From contig CAIIXF020000009.1 of the NCBI GenBank assembly GCA_903813345.2, positions 16,581,759 to 16,641,758 of the forward strand: a stretch of DNA of 60,000 nt, written 5' to 3'. Made by a program: the position numbers and the translations under genes. Within the stretch, counting starts at the first letter, position 1, and every line of letters begins with the position of its first letter. Under the pieces are notes generated by a model. That model was not told the DNA's origin and did no database searches. It saw only the letters and a list, made by a program, of their open reading frames with translations. This document shows, one piece after another, positions 31,901 to 44,066 of this stretch. Origin of the DNA: Owenia fusiformis. Taxonomy: Eukaryota; Annelida; Polychaeta; Sabellida; Oweniidae.

Positions 31901-33635
31901 CAATGGAAAAGCAATGGCACAATCAAAAATGTGCATATCAATCGTGAATATCTCTCGGTTCAAAGCTTATTTCCAACAGAATCGTGTCAAAATATGTGTC
32001 TGAGTAACAGTTATACATTATAAGATCGCAAACTCTTACCAATTATCAGCCGAATGGCTAATTTTCAACGAAATGTCCTTAAGACAACAGCCCTGAGTCG
32101 CGCCTGAGACCAAAAACTATTTCAAATAGCCCCCCCCCCCCCCTAAATATATTGGATAATCACATTTATGCGTGCGCGCGCAGCTCATCCACTGAACGAA
32201 ACGCCACTTCCGGCTGAAATCACTGGGTATTGATCTTTCCCTTGCATTGACCATAGCTATTTTGGTATTTATGTGGTGATCAACACTGGTTGTATTGATT
32301 GAACTAGTTAAGAAATAAGGAATGCTATATTAATTAATCATCTAATTAGTGCCTTTCAACACTTCGTTCACCTTGGCAAATCTCACAAATCTTTTGTAAG
32401 ATATGAAGGATTATTTTGATACAGGTCTCTAGGGTGCTCGCCAAAATGTAAGAACTCCCTCTTTCTAGAGGCTTTTATTGGATAAAATTCTAGACTATAA
32501 CTTTCTCTGGAGTAGTCATAGCTAATAGATATGCATGTGAGTTTTTAAAGACGCTCTAGTGAATGTTATCATATTTGAAATCTACATACAAAATTAAATC
32601 AATTAATGCCATTACCAGTCAAATGCAATGATTTTGTAGACCCCTTAATAGAGCCTGATTAATTGTGAGAGGATCTAACTTCATTACAACTGTCCTTTCA
32701 CACATCTTATTAATTCTCTATTATTAGAACGCCAATTTAGAACTTGTGCTAACATAAGCAAGTGTTAAAAAAATGGTTTTGACCAATACATTCTAATTTA
32801 TAAGATAATGACTAAGGCGCTCTTGGAGAAATCAATAATCTGGACCTCAGACACTCTTCTTGAAACATCATTTATGTTATACTTTTTAATATCCAAATAA
32901 TAGTCATTTGTTTCATTTTAGTTTTCATTCTTCTCAACTGATATTTTCCACAGAAATGTATGGTTAATTTCAGCAACAGCTTAATTGGTAGAATAAAAAT
33001 CGGTACAAGACAGAGTCACAGAAGGTACTTGTATGACACATCATGGACATTCTAACACATTGTCATTGTCATATATCAATGGAAACTTCCACATCTTCTG
33101 AACACAGATCTTCAGACCTTACCCAGAAGGTCCTTCTCAAGCATGCCTTCTTTTGGAGCAGGGTACCCTTTAAGAGGACTTCAAGGAGAGAATCAGATAT
33201 AGTGAGCAGGCTAAACAAAAAATTGCTACAATTTTAGAATATTTTTGCTCATGTCATTCCTTGTCATGTATATTTTCTAAAAATCACAAAAGTGCATACT
33301 TTATTCCAGGAAAAACTAAAGATTTTTACAATAATGTATTATTCTTCTATAAGAGTGGTTACCATTCTTTTTATTTGGGAGAGTTTGGAAAACATTTTTC
33401 ACTCATTTTTGCACTTTGAATCTTTAATAACTTCACCAATTTATAACATATTGTGAATCTTTTGGGAGATATTGTATTTGATATTGTAAGGAATAGATTG
33501 GTAGGTCAATCATACATGTTGATTATAATTTTGTCACCCCCTATAGATCAGATTCTGCCTTTAAACAAGTAATTCAATGAGATATAATCCTTTGATCTAG
33601 TATTACTCACTTAGATAAGGCCAACAAAATACTGT
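28906..33635. other. Long intergenic stretch, no gene recognised
   Basis: No coding ORF or repeat family of this window was recognised over 4.7 kb. A poly-C tract lies at 32131-32144. Segment 32165-32225 is comparatively GC-rich, with a GCGTGCGCGCGC run and ACTTCCGGC (an ETS-type site). It could be a promoter, perhaps of ccser, but nothing confirms this. Small ORFs at 30926-31123 and 33043-33237 show no domain. Confidence 0.35.
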
Positions 33636-33639
33636 ATAA

Positions 33640-33760
33640 CAGCAAAGCAAAGGCATAGCAAATCCCATCGAACAACCATGGCTGCCATTTTTGGAAATGG
33701 CCACCTATTAGCCAAGTTGTTGTTAGATAGTAACCAACCAACCACCTTACCATCTGTATG
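33640..33760 (+). mobile_element. R1 family left-end fragment
   Basis: AAAGGCATAGCAAATCCCATCGAAC followed by CATGGCTGCCATTTTTGG matches the left terminus of R1. It breaks off after about 100 bp, just before the GIY-YIG relic. (The quoted pieces are contiguous: AAAGGCATAGC and AAATCCCATCGAAC.). Confidence 0.55.
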
Positions 33761-33784
33761 CGTAGGCTTACTGTAAACCAACAA

Positions 33785-34128
33785 TTTAACGGATGAGGTA
33801 CCTTGCAAAACGTGTAACAAATTGTATATAGGAGAAACCTTTGAAACTTAGAATTAAAGAACATAAGATAGAAGCAGATTCACGTTACACACGCCAAGCA
33901 AAAGAAAATATGAGAGGGGTGATGAATAAATCAGCCATTACGGACCACGTCCTTCAGAATAATTGTGTAATGGACTGGAACAATACTACAGTTTTGGACA
34001 ATGACAATAAGAGACTTGAAAGATGGATTAAAGAATCTATTTTTATAAAGAAGAACGATAATAATATGAACAGGGATCAAGGAAACTATAAATTGGCGGG
34101 AATTTGGAATGAATTTTTGGTGAATTAA
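33785..34128 (+). pseudogene. Second Penelope-like GIY-YIG domain relic
   Basis: The frame reads TDEVPCKTCNKLYIGET, then after a frameshift near 33840 LRIKEHKIEADS, SAITDHVLQNNCVMDW, LERWIKESIFI and MNRDQGNYKLAGIWNEF, with a stop at 34128. The order CxxC-x-LYIGET, LRIKEH, ITDH, DW and an R-IKE-I helix is the signature of GIY-YIG nucleases in Penelope-like elements. It is clearly a different subfamily from the copy at 22579. The RT is not present upstream; an R1 fragment occupies that place. Confidence 0.75.
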
Positions 34129-34189
34129 TATGACGTATTGTTTTTATTTAATTGTTTTGTAGCGCTTCAGTTCAGTTTATATATTATAT

Positions 34190-34358
34190 CTTTTAATGAC
34201 TCTTTAGATGTCATAATCATGACATATTAGTCATTAAGGTAGAGCAGTTCTTCCCATTGTCGAGTTGATGAACTGGTATCTTTATCCTGGCTTAGAACCA
34301 TAGACAATTCTAGCCAGCGCCAGCCTTTTATCGAGTTAGCAGCACTCTAGTAATACAG
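34190..34358 (-). repeat. SINE-like tail domain, reverse copy
   Basis: Reverse complement of about 28738-28905, including AAGGTAGAGCAGTTCTTCCC and CTAGCCAGCGCCAGCC. It lies tail-to-tail with the end of the Penelope-like relic. The pol III head is missing. Confidence 0.6.
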
Positions 34359-34359
34359 T

Positions 34360-36430
34360 TGAAAAAGGATCCAGACAGGATACGAAACATCATGTTTAGT
34401 AAAAATGAAGGTTGTGGAAAGAAGAAAAAAATAGTTTTGTGATTCTTAATCATATTTTCACATTTTAAATTTTGTAAATGATTTTTGCACACAAGAACCT
34501 TTAATTTTCAGATATGCACAGACTTGACCTTCAGAATAACTTGACCTTTACAAGGTGACTATGACCTCAATAACACTTAGGATGCACCTGAACACTATGC
34601 CATAATTAACTCCTCACTAAATACCATATCATATGTCATAATGGTTATGAATGACAAGGGGGCATTTTTCATATACTTAGTATGATGGATACTTTGAAGT
34701 TTTGAAAATTATTAAGGGACACTGTGTGTTAAAAGGGACAATTTTTGCACTCCTTGCTATTTTTGCATTGTTAGGTGAGAATTATGTTTATTTATCTACT
34801 GTCCAACTGTCAGTTCCTTTGTTAATTACAAATTTCTCTCATTAATGATTGAGTTCAGTAAATGACCACCAAGAGTGTGACTGAAAAATTTCTTTATTGA
34901 TTTGGTTGCAATATTAGAAGAAATGTGTGTAATTTACAGAATGCCTCAGGATAGGAACACCAAGTTGTGATATATATGAAGATTTTGCTGTGGCAAGTGA
35001 TTCATCAAAAGACTACCCATTTTTCTTCAAAGCAATCTTGTGATATTCAGTATTTAAGATAGATTTGTTAGGTAAAGGTTTGATGTTAATAAAAGTCAAT
35101 AATTTCCACAAAATATCATTTATTTGTATAATATAAACTCACCGACCCAAGTTAGAACTCGAATCAATTTCTGCAATCAGACAAGGACCTGACCCGAATC
35201 GTGCAATTTCGACCCGTTAGACTTTCTTAATGAAGTAATTACCCATGAAAACATACATAAAAATAGACATGATGTGAAAAAATTGTTGGCATGTTTAGTT
35301 TATGGCTAGCATATATATGGGAGGATTAATATTAAAGTACAATTTACATGTTATCAAAGGTTTAATTCACTACCCACCACCATCTGCCATCTAAAGTGCT
35401 GGACACAGAGAATAAGATGCTATCATATGTACTCATGGTTATACAGGTAGCATAAACTTATGAAATAATGAACACAGTGGGTAAGAATCCTGATTTATTA
35501 CCTGGCAAGACTTACTTGGTCAAGCTTCACAGTGTTAATGGCCAAACATGTCATAAGTCACTTGCCTTTTGATCTATCACTTCCATTTCACACATCTGGA
35601 CTAAATCAACCTCCTCTTTGGTGATATGCTAAAAATACTCCCTCAAAGTTCATACTCTGTTTTCTCAGCAATCGGAAATAGGCAAAAAATAACCAGGGAA
35701 AATGGTAAACATTCCTTATGATAAAACACCATGGAGATAACTTATTTTAAATTTACCTTATCAATAGATTTGAGAACAATCTAAATAATCAATCAACAAA
35801 ACTGACAGGATTGACTGACTTATATGACAACTTTACATAATAACATTGTTTTAGAAAATATTTTTAAGAACTTCCAGATATTTGAAAACAAAGCAGATTT
35901 CTATGTATTCTTTCTGCCCTGTAAAAAATTAATTACTGGATTAATTTAATATTTTTACTTAGCTGGAACTTTTACTTAGCTGAAACTGCAATATTGAGAC
36001 ACTTTGTAACATCAATAATAAATGTACATGTACCTAACAATATGCCATTTTAAATATTTTACCTTGTGATAAGTCATACACCCCCTGGGGTGTCTTAATC
36101 ACTGATATGTATAATAATTATGATTTTAATAAACAAATAAAACACACGGTGAACAATATCGCACCCTTGAACAGAAGATAAAGAAGTGTTAATACACGAA
36201 AGTTTGTCAATATTATAGTAATTGTGTAGAAAGTTGTACTAATTTTGCACATATCAGGGATAACTGGTAGGGGGATTTCAACCTATGCTTGGATCAGGGA
36301 TATGGGAATCTTAAGTATATTATATAAATGGTGTCCAAATGCAAAATAGAGGTTGAAGATTATAACTTTGTAGCTGCTGGAAGAGGTGCTAGAACGAACT
36401 CAGCTATGCGATGACGTCATAACCATGATA
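34360..36430. other. Intergenic stretch, no gene recognised
   Basis: AT-rich, with no recognisable ORF or repeat of the families described here. Confidence 0.4.
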
Positions 36431-36469
36431 GTGAGTTCGAGACGCGTGAGCTCCTAGTGTTTATTCATT

Positions 36470-37975
36470 CATAGGTAGAAACATCCCTGAAAATTTCAAA
36501 TGAATCCCTCGAATGGTTTGGCTGGAAACCTGTAGACAAGCCTTGACAGACACGATTTTAGGACAAAAAATCCAAAATGGCCGCCTTAACATTTACCAAG
36601 AATGCCGAAAAACGAATCAGTTCTAAACTTTTATAGGTAGAAACATCCCTGAGAATTTCAAATGAATCCCTCAAACGGTTTGGCTGGAAACCTGTAGATA
36701 AGCCTTGACAGACAAGATTTTAGGACGGAAAATCAAAAATGGCCGCCAGAACATTTTACCCAGAATGTCGAAAAACTAATCAGTTCTAAACTTTCATAGG
36801 TAGAAACATCCCTGAGAATTTCAAATGAATCCCTCAAACAGTTTGGCTGGAAACCTGTAGATAAAATAGTACCATGGGTACTGGGCTCATATGGTGTTGC
36901 TCAAAAGTGAAAGAAAAAAAACAATATAATTTTTTGCTAATTTTTTGTAACAAAATTATTTCAAGCCACTTGCCGCTTTGAACTGACTAAGAGACAGATG
37001 GACAAATCGATGTTAAGTAAAATGGCTGAAAAAAAAACAGATATAATTTTTTGCCAATTATTTGTTAAAAAATTATTTCATACAACTACTCTTTACAGTG
37101 ACATGCCCTTTTGCAATGCAGGACACCTGAAATTTTTTGTAAAGCTAGGGAGTGGGCCAAAATTGAATTTTGTGAGACAAAAATGGTGGCCATTTTGAAA
37201 ATAGGTGAGCTTTTGAACCAGGAGTCATAGGGGAGTTTTCTGTATTGATGTTGAACAGAAATAACTTAAAACAGGAATCCTATCGACAGAGGTTTTAAAA
37301 CGTGCCACTATTGGACCAACGGACAGACGGACAGACAGACAGACAGACAAGTGAGTGATTGCAAAAGTCACCATGTGAGCGAACAAGCCTTGACAGACAA
37401 GATTTTAGGACGGAAAATCCAAAATGGCCACCTTAACATTTACCCAGAATGCCGAAAAACTACCTGTAGACAAGCCTTGACAGACAAGATTTTAGGACGG
37501 AAAATCCAAAATGGCCGCCTTAACATTTACCCAGAATGCCGAAAAACTAATGAGTTCTAAACTTTCATAGGTAGAAACATCCCTGAGAATTTCTAATGAA
37601 TCCCTCAAACGGTTTGGCTGGAAACCTGTAGACAAGCCTTGACAGACAAGATTTTAGGACGGAAAATCCAAAATGGCCGCCTTAACATTTACCCAGAATG
37701 CCGAAAAACTAATGAGTTCTAAACTTTCATAGGTAGAAACATCCCTGAGAATTTCAAATGAATCCCTCAAACGGTTTGGCTGGAAACCTGTACACAAGCC
37801 TTGACAGACAAGATTTTAAGACGGAAAATCCAAAATGGCCGCCTTAACATTTACCCAGAATGCCGAAAAACTAATCAGTTCTAAACTTTCATAGGTAGAA
37901 ACATCCCTGAGAATTTCAAATGAATCCCTCAAACGGTTTGGCTGGAAACCTGAGGACAAGATTATTCTGGACCGC
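36470..37975 (+). repeat. R2 satellite array 1 (162-bp unit), interrupted
   Basis: Units of about 162 bp contain GATTTTAGGACGGAAAATCC, AAAATGGCCGCCTTAACATT, AGGTAGAAACATCCCTGAGA and GGTTTGGCTGGAAACCTGTA. About three units lie at 36470-36880 and four at 37380-37960. Between them is a different segment with a GGACAGAC microsatellite at 37318-37348. Units around 37450-37960 are very similar to each other, suggesting recent homogenisation. One 90-bp partial unit is duplicated near 37385-37475. The array is related to, but clearly distinct from, array 2 at 53390-54400. Confidence 0.8.
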
Positions 37976-38107
37976 CCGGCAAACTGATTACAATATAGCA
38001 CCTGAGGGTGCGATAAAAAAAATATAAAAATAATATAATATTGAATCTACAGTTAGATTAAAAACTTTCTACAAGAGCCAAAAAAGAATACATTTTAGAA
38101 CAAAGGG

Positions 38108-38850
38108 AGTGGTATCGATATGGTTAACTTTTTGAACATGCGTTTCCCTTAAACCAGTCATCAAAACATTCTGAAAATTTTACACATTGTCAATCTAATG
38201 GTCATCTTTCGGATGGTAACATTATAATTTGAAATATGCATATATACTTTTCTCTATATTGTTTTAGAAAACACATCAGACACTTCTTTGTTCTTGGTAT
38301 CGTATGTTCGGAATGAAATGAAACATCTATCCGATCCGCATTGGAACAAAATGACATAAACACATCGTGTTTAGGTCTCTCAATATTGCAGTTGTACAAA
38401 GGAAAGTTTGGTTGATTTTAAAAAAGTATCTTGTTAGTGAAATAAAAGATTTATCTTATTTTTATCAATTTTGGGGGGTTTTGTTTTAAGTTTTTGCTTA
38501 CTTTTTGTTAAATCAACCAAAATTTCCTTTGTATAACTATTATATTAAGAGGTCTAAAAAAATGTTGTACATGTATATGCTATTTTGATCCAACAAGGTC
38601 CGGAAAGACATTTTATTTCATTCTCAAGAATTAGTAGAAAGGAACAAAAAAACAACTGCACTAAAAAATAAAAAATGTTAACAAAAACAGTTATAAAAAA
38701 TATGTATAAATAATTTTTGCATTAAATTGTTGCCAATCAGTCAACATTACATAAAGGACTGTGTTTTTTACAGCATGTTTTCAATAATTGGTTTAAGAGA
38801 AAAAATTGTTGAATTCAGTTCACCATATCGATACCTATCCTTTGTCAGGC
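38108..38850. mobile_element. Large fold-back element, arms over 300 bp
   Basis: GGTATCGATATGG begins the left arm (about 38112), and its complement closes the right arm (about 38832). Both arms carry ATTGAAAACAT-like, CTCTCAATATTGCAG-like and TACAAAGGAAA(G/T)TTTGGTTGATTT segments in opposite orientation. They meet around a 75-bp T-rich loop (38425-38500). The arms differ at many positions, so the element is old. A third copy of one arm lies at 49675-50390. Confidence 0.65.
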
Positions 38851-39034
38851 AAGATGAATAATAAACTGATAATCCGATCTGATATTGGCAAACTTGCATT
38901 GTTAATTTTAGGTACATGTGAATAATGAACATGTTACAATATTTCCTTTCATTCAAAAATGTTTCTGATAACATCTCTCCAGCTACTGATGAATTACAAT
39001 GGGAATCATAGATATAATCTGTGCTTTGTACTAT

Positions 39035-41016
39035 TGAAACCAGACAACAGCAATGCCAAAGCGTAGCAAATCCCATCGAACAGCCATGACTGGCATTTTT
39101 ACAAACAAAGTATATAGCAAAAATGCAAGCCATTTTTCAAAATAGCCACCTTCTACCAAAAGTGTCATTAGACAGTGTGCCATGGTTATAATATTCACAT
39201 ACCAAATATGAACAAAATCGCTCCACTACTTTTTGAGTTATAATAAAATAAGTTAAAATGGTGACCATTTTTCAAAATGGCTGTGCCTTCTATCAAAAGT
39301 GTCAGTAGACAGTGTGCCATGCTTATAGTATTCGCATACCAAATATGAACAAAATCGCTACACTACTTTTCGAGTTATAGCAAAAATCATAAAATAACGA
39401 GTAAAGGCAGCTATTTTTCAAGATGGCTGCCATTTGCTTCTTTAATATCTACATTTCTAGTTTTATTAATGCACCATTCAAAGGTTTGCGTGAGACCCCC
39501 CACACGGGGAGGGTAAGGAATTTGATCTATAATATTGCCCCCAGGGGTAGGAATTTGACGAAGATTGTCTTCCCTGGGGTGGGGAATTTGATTAACATGT
39601 GCCTGGGAATGGGGAATTTTGACTGAATCTGTTTCGTTCAGTATACACTTTAGGATTCTCGGAATTTGCAAATGATCGGTATATTCAGTGAACTAATGAT
39701 CGCTCATATCGGGAACAGAAAAAAATAACTCATCTACACGTTGGATATAGTTTCAGGGGTGGAATCGCCGAGAATAACCGCTGGAGAGAGGACTCCTTGA
39801 ATACTGAGCAGTGTCTAAATTATTGGTTTGCAATTCTCAAGCTTGTTTTCGTCCTCCCTTCGGAAAAATGCACTCCGGCGATCTACTTATATTGATAAGC
39901 TCGTCGTAATTTAATTGATTTAACATATATGATTAATTTAATTTGAAATTAATTTTTGAAAAAAAATCATGTTCGAACAAATTTTAATTTAATTAATTTG
40001 ATATAGATGAATAAAACGGAGGGAGGTCACCTATTAAAGTAAAAAGCCAATATCTTAAAATACGTCATTGCATAAATTACAAGACCTTTCGAAAATTACT
40101 ACGAAGTGGATTTGTTCCTGATTTGTACTGCATCAAACGCAACAATCCACCCGCCAATTCCACAAAAATGATCGTTCAAACAGCTATATTCTCCACTTTT
40201 GTTGAACAGATACAAACTAAGAGTAAAACCATGTCCCTCTCGGCTCATTTTGTCAAAACTTTCAGGCAATTTCGTCATAAAATGGACTGTATTCTCATTG
40301 GCTTTTAATTTTGCGGGTAATTGCATCATTTAAAAAGCTGCTTCTCTATTGGTTATATGTAAATCGTAAGCAAACATTTCATTCATAAATTAATTGTAGC
40401 ATGTGTAGTTGACTTTCCGTGAAGAATCGTATGACCATATATGGTGTCTCTAATTAAAATATTGACATAAACAAAGTACTGCACGTGTATCCCTCAACAT
40501 TTAAGAGCATCAGTCTACTAACAAGGAAATCTGATGTTGAAAAATGGATTTCAAATGGTGGAAGGACCCAGGGGCCGCGAATATTTGACCAGATTTATTG
40601 CTCCAAGGGTAGGGAAATTGACTCATTTATTTGGCCCCAGGGTAAGGAATTAAACAGGCCAATTTTTTTTTGTCAAATTCCCCACCCATGCCCACGTGGG
40701 GGGGGGTCTCACGCAAACTTTTGAATGGTGCATAATGTCCTATATAATGTTTTTACATTTAAAACATATTGCTATTACAGTTTAACATATTGCACCTATA
40801 CTATTGTAAAATTGGCACTAAAATGGCCACCATTTTTAAATGAGCGTCCATTTTGAAAATCGGCTTTCGAGCAGAACATCTATCCCCATAGGGTATATGT
40901 GTACGAAATATGAACAAAATCGGGCCATTGCCCGGATGGACAGACAGATGGACGGACAGACAGACGGACGGAGGCGTTCCCTATATCCCTCGGAACTTCG
41001 TTCGATGGGATAATAA
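39035..41016 (+). mobile_element. R1 family element with both termini, split by an R3 insertion
   Basis: The left terminus (AAAGCGTAGCAAATCCCATC, 39058-39077) and two to three tandem units run to 39470. R1 sequence resumes at 40732 (ATAATGTCCTATATAATG) with TTTTTACATTTAAAACATA, a GGACAGACGG stretch and the end TTCGTTCGATGGGATAATAA (to about 41016). Removing 39471-40731 restores the order seen in the uninterrupted copy at 7900-7960. The termini ATCCCATCGAAC and GTTCGATGGGAT are exact 12-bp complements. Confidence 0.75.
39471..40731. mobile_element. R3 element, 1.26 kb, about 30-bp inverted termini, nested in R1
   Basis: Begins GCACCATTCAAAGGTTTGCG and ends CGCAAACTTTTGAATGGTGC, with GTGAGACCCCCC / GGGGGGTCTCAC continuing the inverted match. 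A- and T-rich flanks (ATTAAT before, ATAAT after) suggest a short, slightly eroded target duplication. Both subterminal regions have GGTAAGGAATTTGA / TCAAATTCCCCACCC patterns. Small ORFs inside (40099-40329, 40485-40724) show no transposase domain. It is therefore probably non-autonomous. Confidence 0.7.
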
Positions 41017-41019
41017 AAA

Positions 41020-41815
41020 TTTGTGTTGGCCATATATGAGAAACATCCACTCAATTATGAAAGATTGAGGGCTGGAAGATGTTATGTTCAGACCTAACAC
41101 TTCCTGGATGAAGACATATAAAGCCATCAAAAATAGCCAAATGAAAACTGACATATTGAACTCAATAAATGTAAAATCCTCACTAAACGTTAATAAAAAT
41201 GTAAAGACGAATTGGGGTCTTGAACGTTATATACACATTTCAAACGATTTTAGACTTGCTGTTTTAAAGTTTCGAGCTAGGACAGGATGTTTCATGGTTG
41301 GTGCAGATTTGAAAAGATGGGGCCAAGGTGATGGATTATGCCAATTTTGTAATTCAGGGATTGATGATCTTTCCCACCGCTTACTGTTATGTCCATATAT
41401 AACTTTTTTACATTTAAAACATATTGCTATTACAGTTTTACATATTGCACCTAAATTACTGTAAAATCACTAAAATGGCCGCCATTTTTAAATGAGTGGC
41501 CATTTTGAAAATCGGCTTTCGAGCAGAACTTCTACCCCCATAGGGTATATGTGTACAAAATATGAACAAAATCGGGCCAACGGTATTTGAGTTATTGCCT
41601 GGATGGATGGACGGAGGCGTTCCCTAGAACTTATGCATAATTTTCTAACTGAGGAATTCAATGAAGAAGTTTTTTCTTGACATTCATTTCTTAAAAAAAT
41701 TCTGCATGATGTTTCTGATAAGCCAACACCAAAGGATCAGTTTAAGATCGGCTTAACATGGGCCTCAATGCATCAGCTTGTCAAAGTTATTCAAACAAAT
41801 GAAATCTAGTGGAAC
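41020..41815 (+). pseudogene. LINE reverse-transcriptase C-terminal relic, interrupted by R1
   Basis: The frame from 41084 reads FRLAVLKFRARTGCFMVGAD, then LCQFCNSGIDDLSHRLLLCP. This is the C-terminal Cys/His motif (CxxC...H-x4-C) that follows the RT domain in many LINEs. At about 41395 R1 sequence replaces it. After 41630 LINE-like coding resumes as LMHNFLTEEFNEEVFS, with a stop, then KDQFKIGLTWASMHQLVKVI to a stop at about 41808. The AATAAAAAATCAAGATTCAG near 42008 may be its 3' tail. Confidence 0.65.
41395..41630 (+). mobile_element. R1 family 3' fragment inside the LINE relic
   Basis: ATATATAACTTTTTTACATT through AAATGGCCGCCATTTTTAAA to GGATGGACGGAGGCGTTCCC matches the 3' half of R1 at 40740-40985. 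It stops short of the TTCGATGGGAT terminus. It divides one LINE frame into two. Confidence 0.65.
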
Positions 41816-42054
41816 AATCCTATGCAAATATTTAAATCTTCTAGCATAATTGAATATTATGTTGTTCTACTGGATCTGGTTTTACTGGATCAATAATGTC
41901 CTAAACACTTTTCATAACAAATTTATTGAAATGTTTCATAACTTGTTTACTTTAAGTCAAAATATTTACTAACATTGTAATCCGTAAGCAGATTTTCTAT
42001 TCATTGAAAATAAAAAATCAAGATTCAGTTGATTGGACGTGTAAAAATGGCATA

Positions 42055-43068
42055 CTGTACGCCCGGTATTATTCGCGTGCGATTAACTTTTGCGCTTTTC
42101 GCGATGGTGTTAAAATCGCGAAAAATTATCGTCGCAAAATTGCCAATTAAATCCCCGGGAATTTGTTATTACCCGGGGCTCTGATGCATTTCGTTTTGTG
42201 TAAACGTTTCGTCTAGTGTTATTGGGCGATAATTGGATATCCACGATCTTCAGGACTTCAGTAGGGACAATTCCACAGATAAATGCTGTAATGTAATCCA
42301 ATGTGAAAATATTGAAATCTTTGGATTGATTATGAAAAAACGAGGATTTTCGGTACATAACCCCATATACCACGGGATAGCTCCATATGTCCCCTTTCAA
42401 ATCAAAACAAAAATTGCATAGAACACCCATTGAGAAAAAAAGATATGACTGCTTTTTCCGCTATCTATCCGAATTTTAAACAATTTTCAATAGATTTCAA
42501 ACTCAAGACCACCGTCACAAAAAGTCAAATATTTGAAGTGAACCGAATCATTTCGCCATACTTTTTGTAAAATTATATACACACGAGATAAACAAAATAA
42601 AATATAAAATCTGTACATTTTCACTGGTGATTGCACTGATAAATATTGATTTCAATCAACCATCATCCCGATTTTAAATTTAGATTTTTTGTCTTCTACC
42701 TTTTCACTAGCGCCATCTGTGGAGTTATCCTGTAATGTCCATTTTACGTTGGCTGATTCGGCCCAGTACCAGCAGTAGGCCCAATAATGATATCGATGAC
42801 ATCATTGCAAATGAAGTGCAAATTGCAAAAGATAACATGAAGTCCAATTCCAAACGCGGGACATATAAGGTGTATAACGATGCAGAAAGGGCAAACATAG
42901 CCAAACATCAGGTAAATTACTGTACATCTACTATACTAGTAATTTAGCTTGAGAATTCCGAGAATAATGAATTTCAAACTTGTGAAATTCGTGAAATTTA
43001 ATAGCCGCGAAACCGTGTTTTCGCAAAATTCGCGAAATTAAAGCTCGTGAATAATACCGGGCATACAG
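42055..43068 (+). mobile_element. TA-flanked inverted-repeat element with pogo-like transposase exon
   Basis: The termini are CTGTACGCCCGGTATTATTC (left) and the complement of CTGTATGCCCGGTATTATTC (right), inside TA at 42053-42054 and 43069-43070. Subterminal regions are full of TTCGCGAA-type motifs on both sides. The 1014-bp body contains a plus-strand exon (42735-42911) with a transposase-like N-terminus. The size, the TA duplication and the exon suggest an internally deleted derivative of a pogo-like (Tc1/mariner group) element. Confidence 0.75.
42735..42911 (+). CDS. First exon of a pogo-like transposase (remnant)
   Basis: ATG at 42735 opens MSILRWLIRPSTSSRPNNDI, then ANEVQIAKDNMKSNSKRGTY and KVYNDAERANIAKHQ, ending at a donor CATCAG|GTAAAT. 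The KRG-x-Y-x-x-Y-x-x-x-x-R-x-x-I-x-K pattern is what I know from the N-terminal helix-turn-helix of many invertebrate pogo/CENP-B-like transposase proteins. No DDE catalytic part remains in the element. Compare 52562-52717. An open, clean exon in an otherwise decayed region is notable. Confidence 0.5.
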
Positions 43069-43070
43069 TA

Positions 43071-43375
43071 CTTAAGGAATAAAGACCAAGATTTTATGAT
43101 TTATGGCGTAATATATGACCGAAAATTTTATTTTGTTCCCATTGTTAAAACCGAAATCGCTTAGCGATTGAGGTCTTTGGCAATGGCCAGAATAAAATTT
43201 GAGGCCATACAATGGACATAAATCATAAAATCGAGGTGTTTGTTACGATTCTAATATGATAAACAGACAAGAAACACAACTATACACATTTATGTATTTT
43301 AACGGTCATACATACTCCAATATAGACCAGTAAATCAATTGTTCTAGCTATTGTGACATCACGTATTAAGATTAT
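43071..43375 (-). mobile_element. MITE with ATGATTTATGGC hairpin, copy 2 (reversed)
   Basis: CTTAAGGAATAAAGACC then ATTTTATGATTTATGGCGTA, a hairpin partner CATAAATCATAAAATCGAGG, GTTACGATTCTAATATGATA and finally GGTCATACATACTCCAATAT with TGTGACATCACGT. It is the reverse complement of the layout at 57036-57325. The TA-flanked element at 42055 sits directly against its end. Confidence 0.7.
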
Positions 43376-44066
43376 AATAAATTCCTTCATTATCCTTCAC
43401 CGGTTGTTTTCACAAAATCGCCTGTTGTTTTTAGGGACTTTCAACCTTTCCATGTTAAATTAATGAATTCCATTAATTTTGCCTGTTTTCATTTATTTAG
43501 CCTGTTGTGAGAAATTCTAGTGAAACCCCTGTCATATTGAATTTTTAAGGCTCGAATTAGAAAAAAGTTGCATTATTTGGATTACACTCTAAAATGCAGT
43601 TCATTTAAGTGAAATAAAGTCATACTTCGCCATGTTATAGATATCTCAAAACTAACAAAGAGCCCCTGGAGGTCAGTCAAAAAACACAGAATATATGTAG
43701 ATAAGAAATATTTACTAACTAATATCACCTGGGCTTAATACCTGTTACTTGGCTTGGAAATGAAAAATCAGATTATTGAGAAAAAATTCTGCATGAGGTT
43801 CTGCATGAAGTGGCTATACATTTTGATTTTACGAGGCACAAATCTGAAAACCAAAACAATATTTGCAATCTACTTGAAAAAAATAAAATAAAACAAAATT
43901 TCAAACAGATCAGAAAATAAACAAAACTGCAAGAAAACTCAACAAATTTTGAAGATTTATTTTTTCAAGAGAAAATTTACAACTGAATTGCCAAATGAAT
44001 AGGCGCAGTACATGGCAAAATATGTTAGGTCTTCTAGTATTTTTTTGGAACTGATACGCTTCTAAG

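Noticed and set aside
32125-32235. Promoter of ccser at the GC-rich segment
   Set aside because: Only a CG run and one ETS-type site support it; no donor or transcript evidence, and it is 7 kb from the first coding exon.
36470-37975. Regular repeats suggestive of a CRISPR-like array
   Set aside because: The units are about 162 bp with no short-repeat/unique-spacer alternation, in an animal genome. This is a satellite.
42110-42430. 106-codon minus-strand ORF inside the TA-flanked element
   Set aside because: No recognisable motif; the opposite strand holds the exon with transposase-like features.
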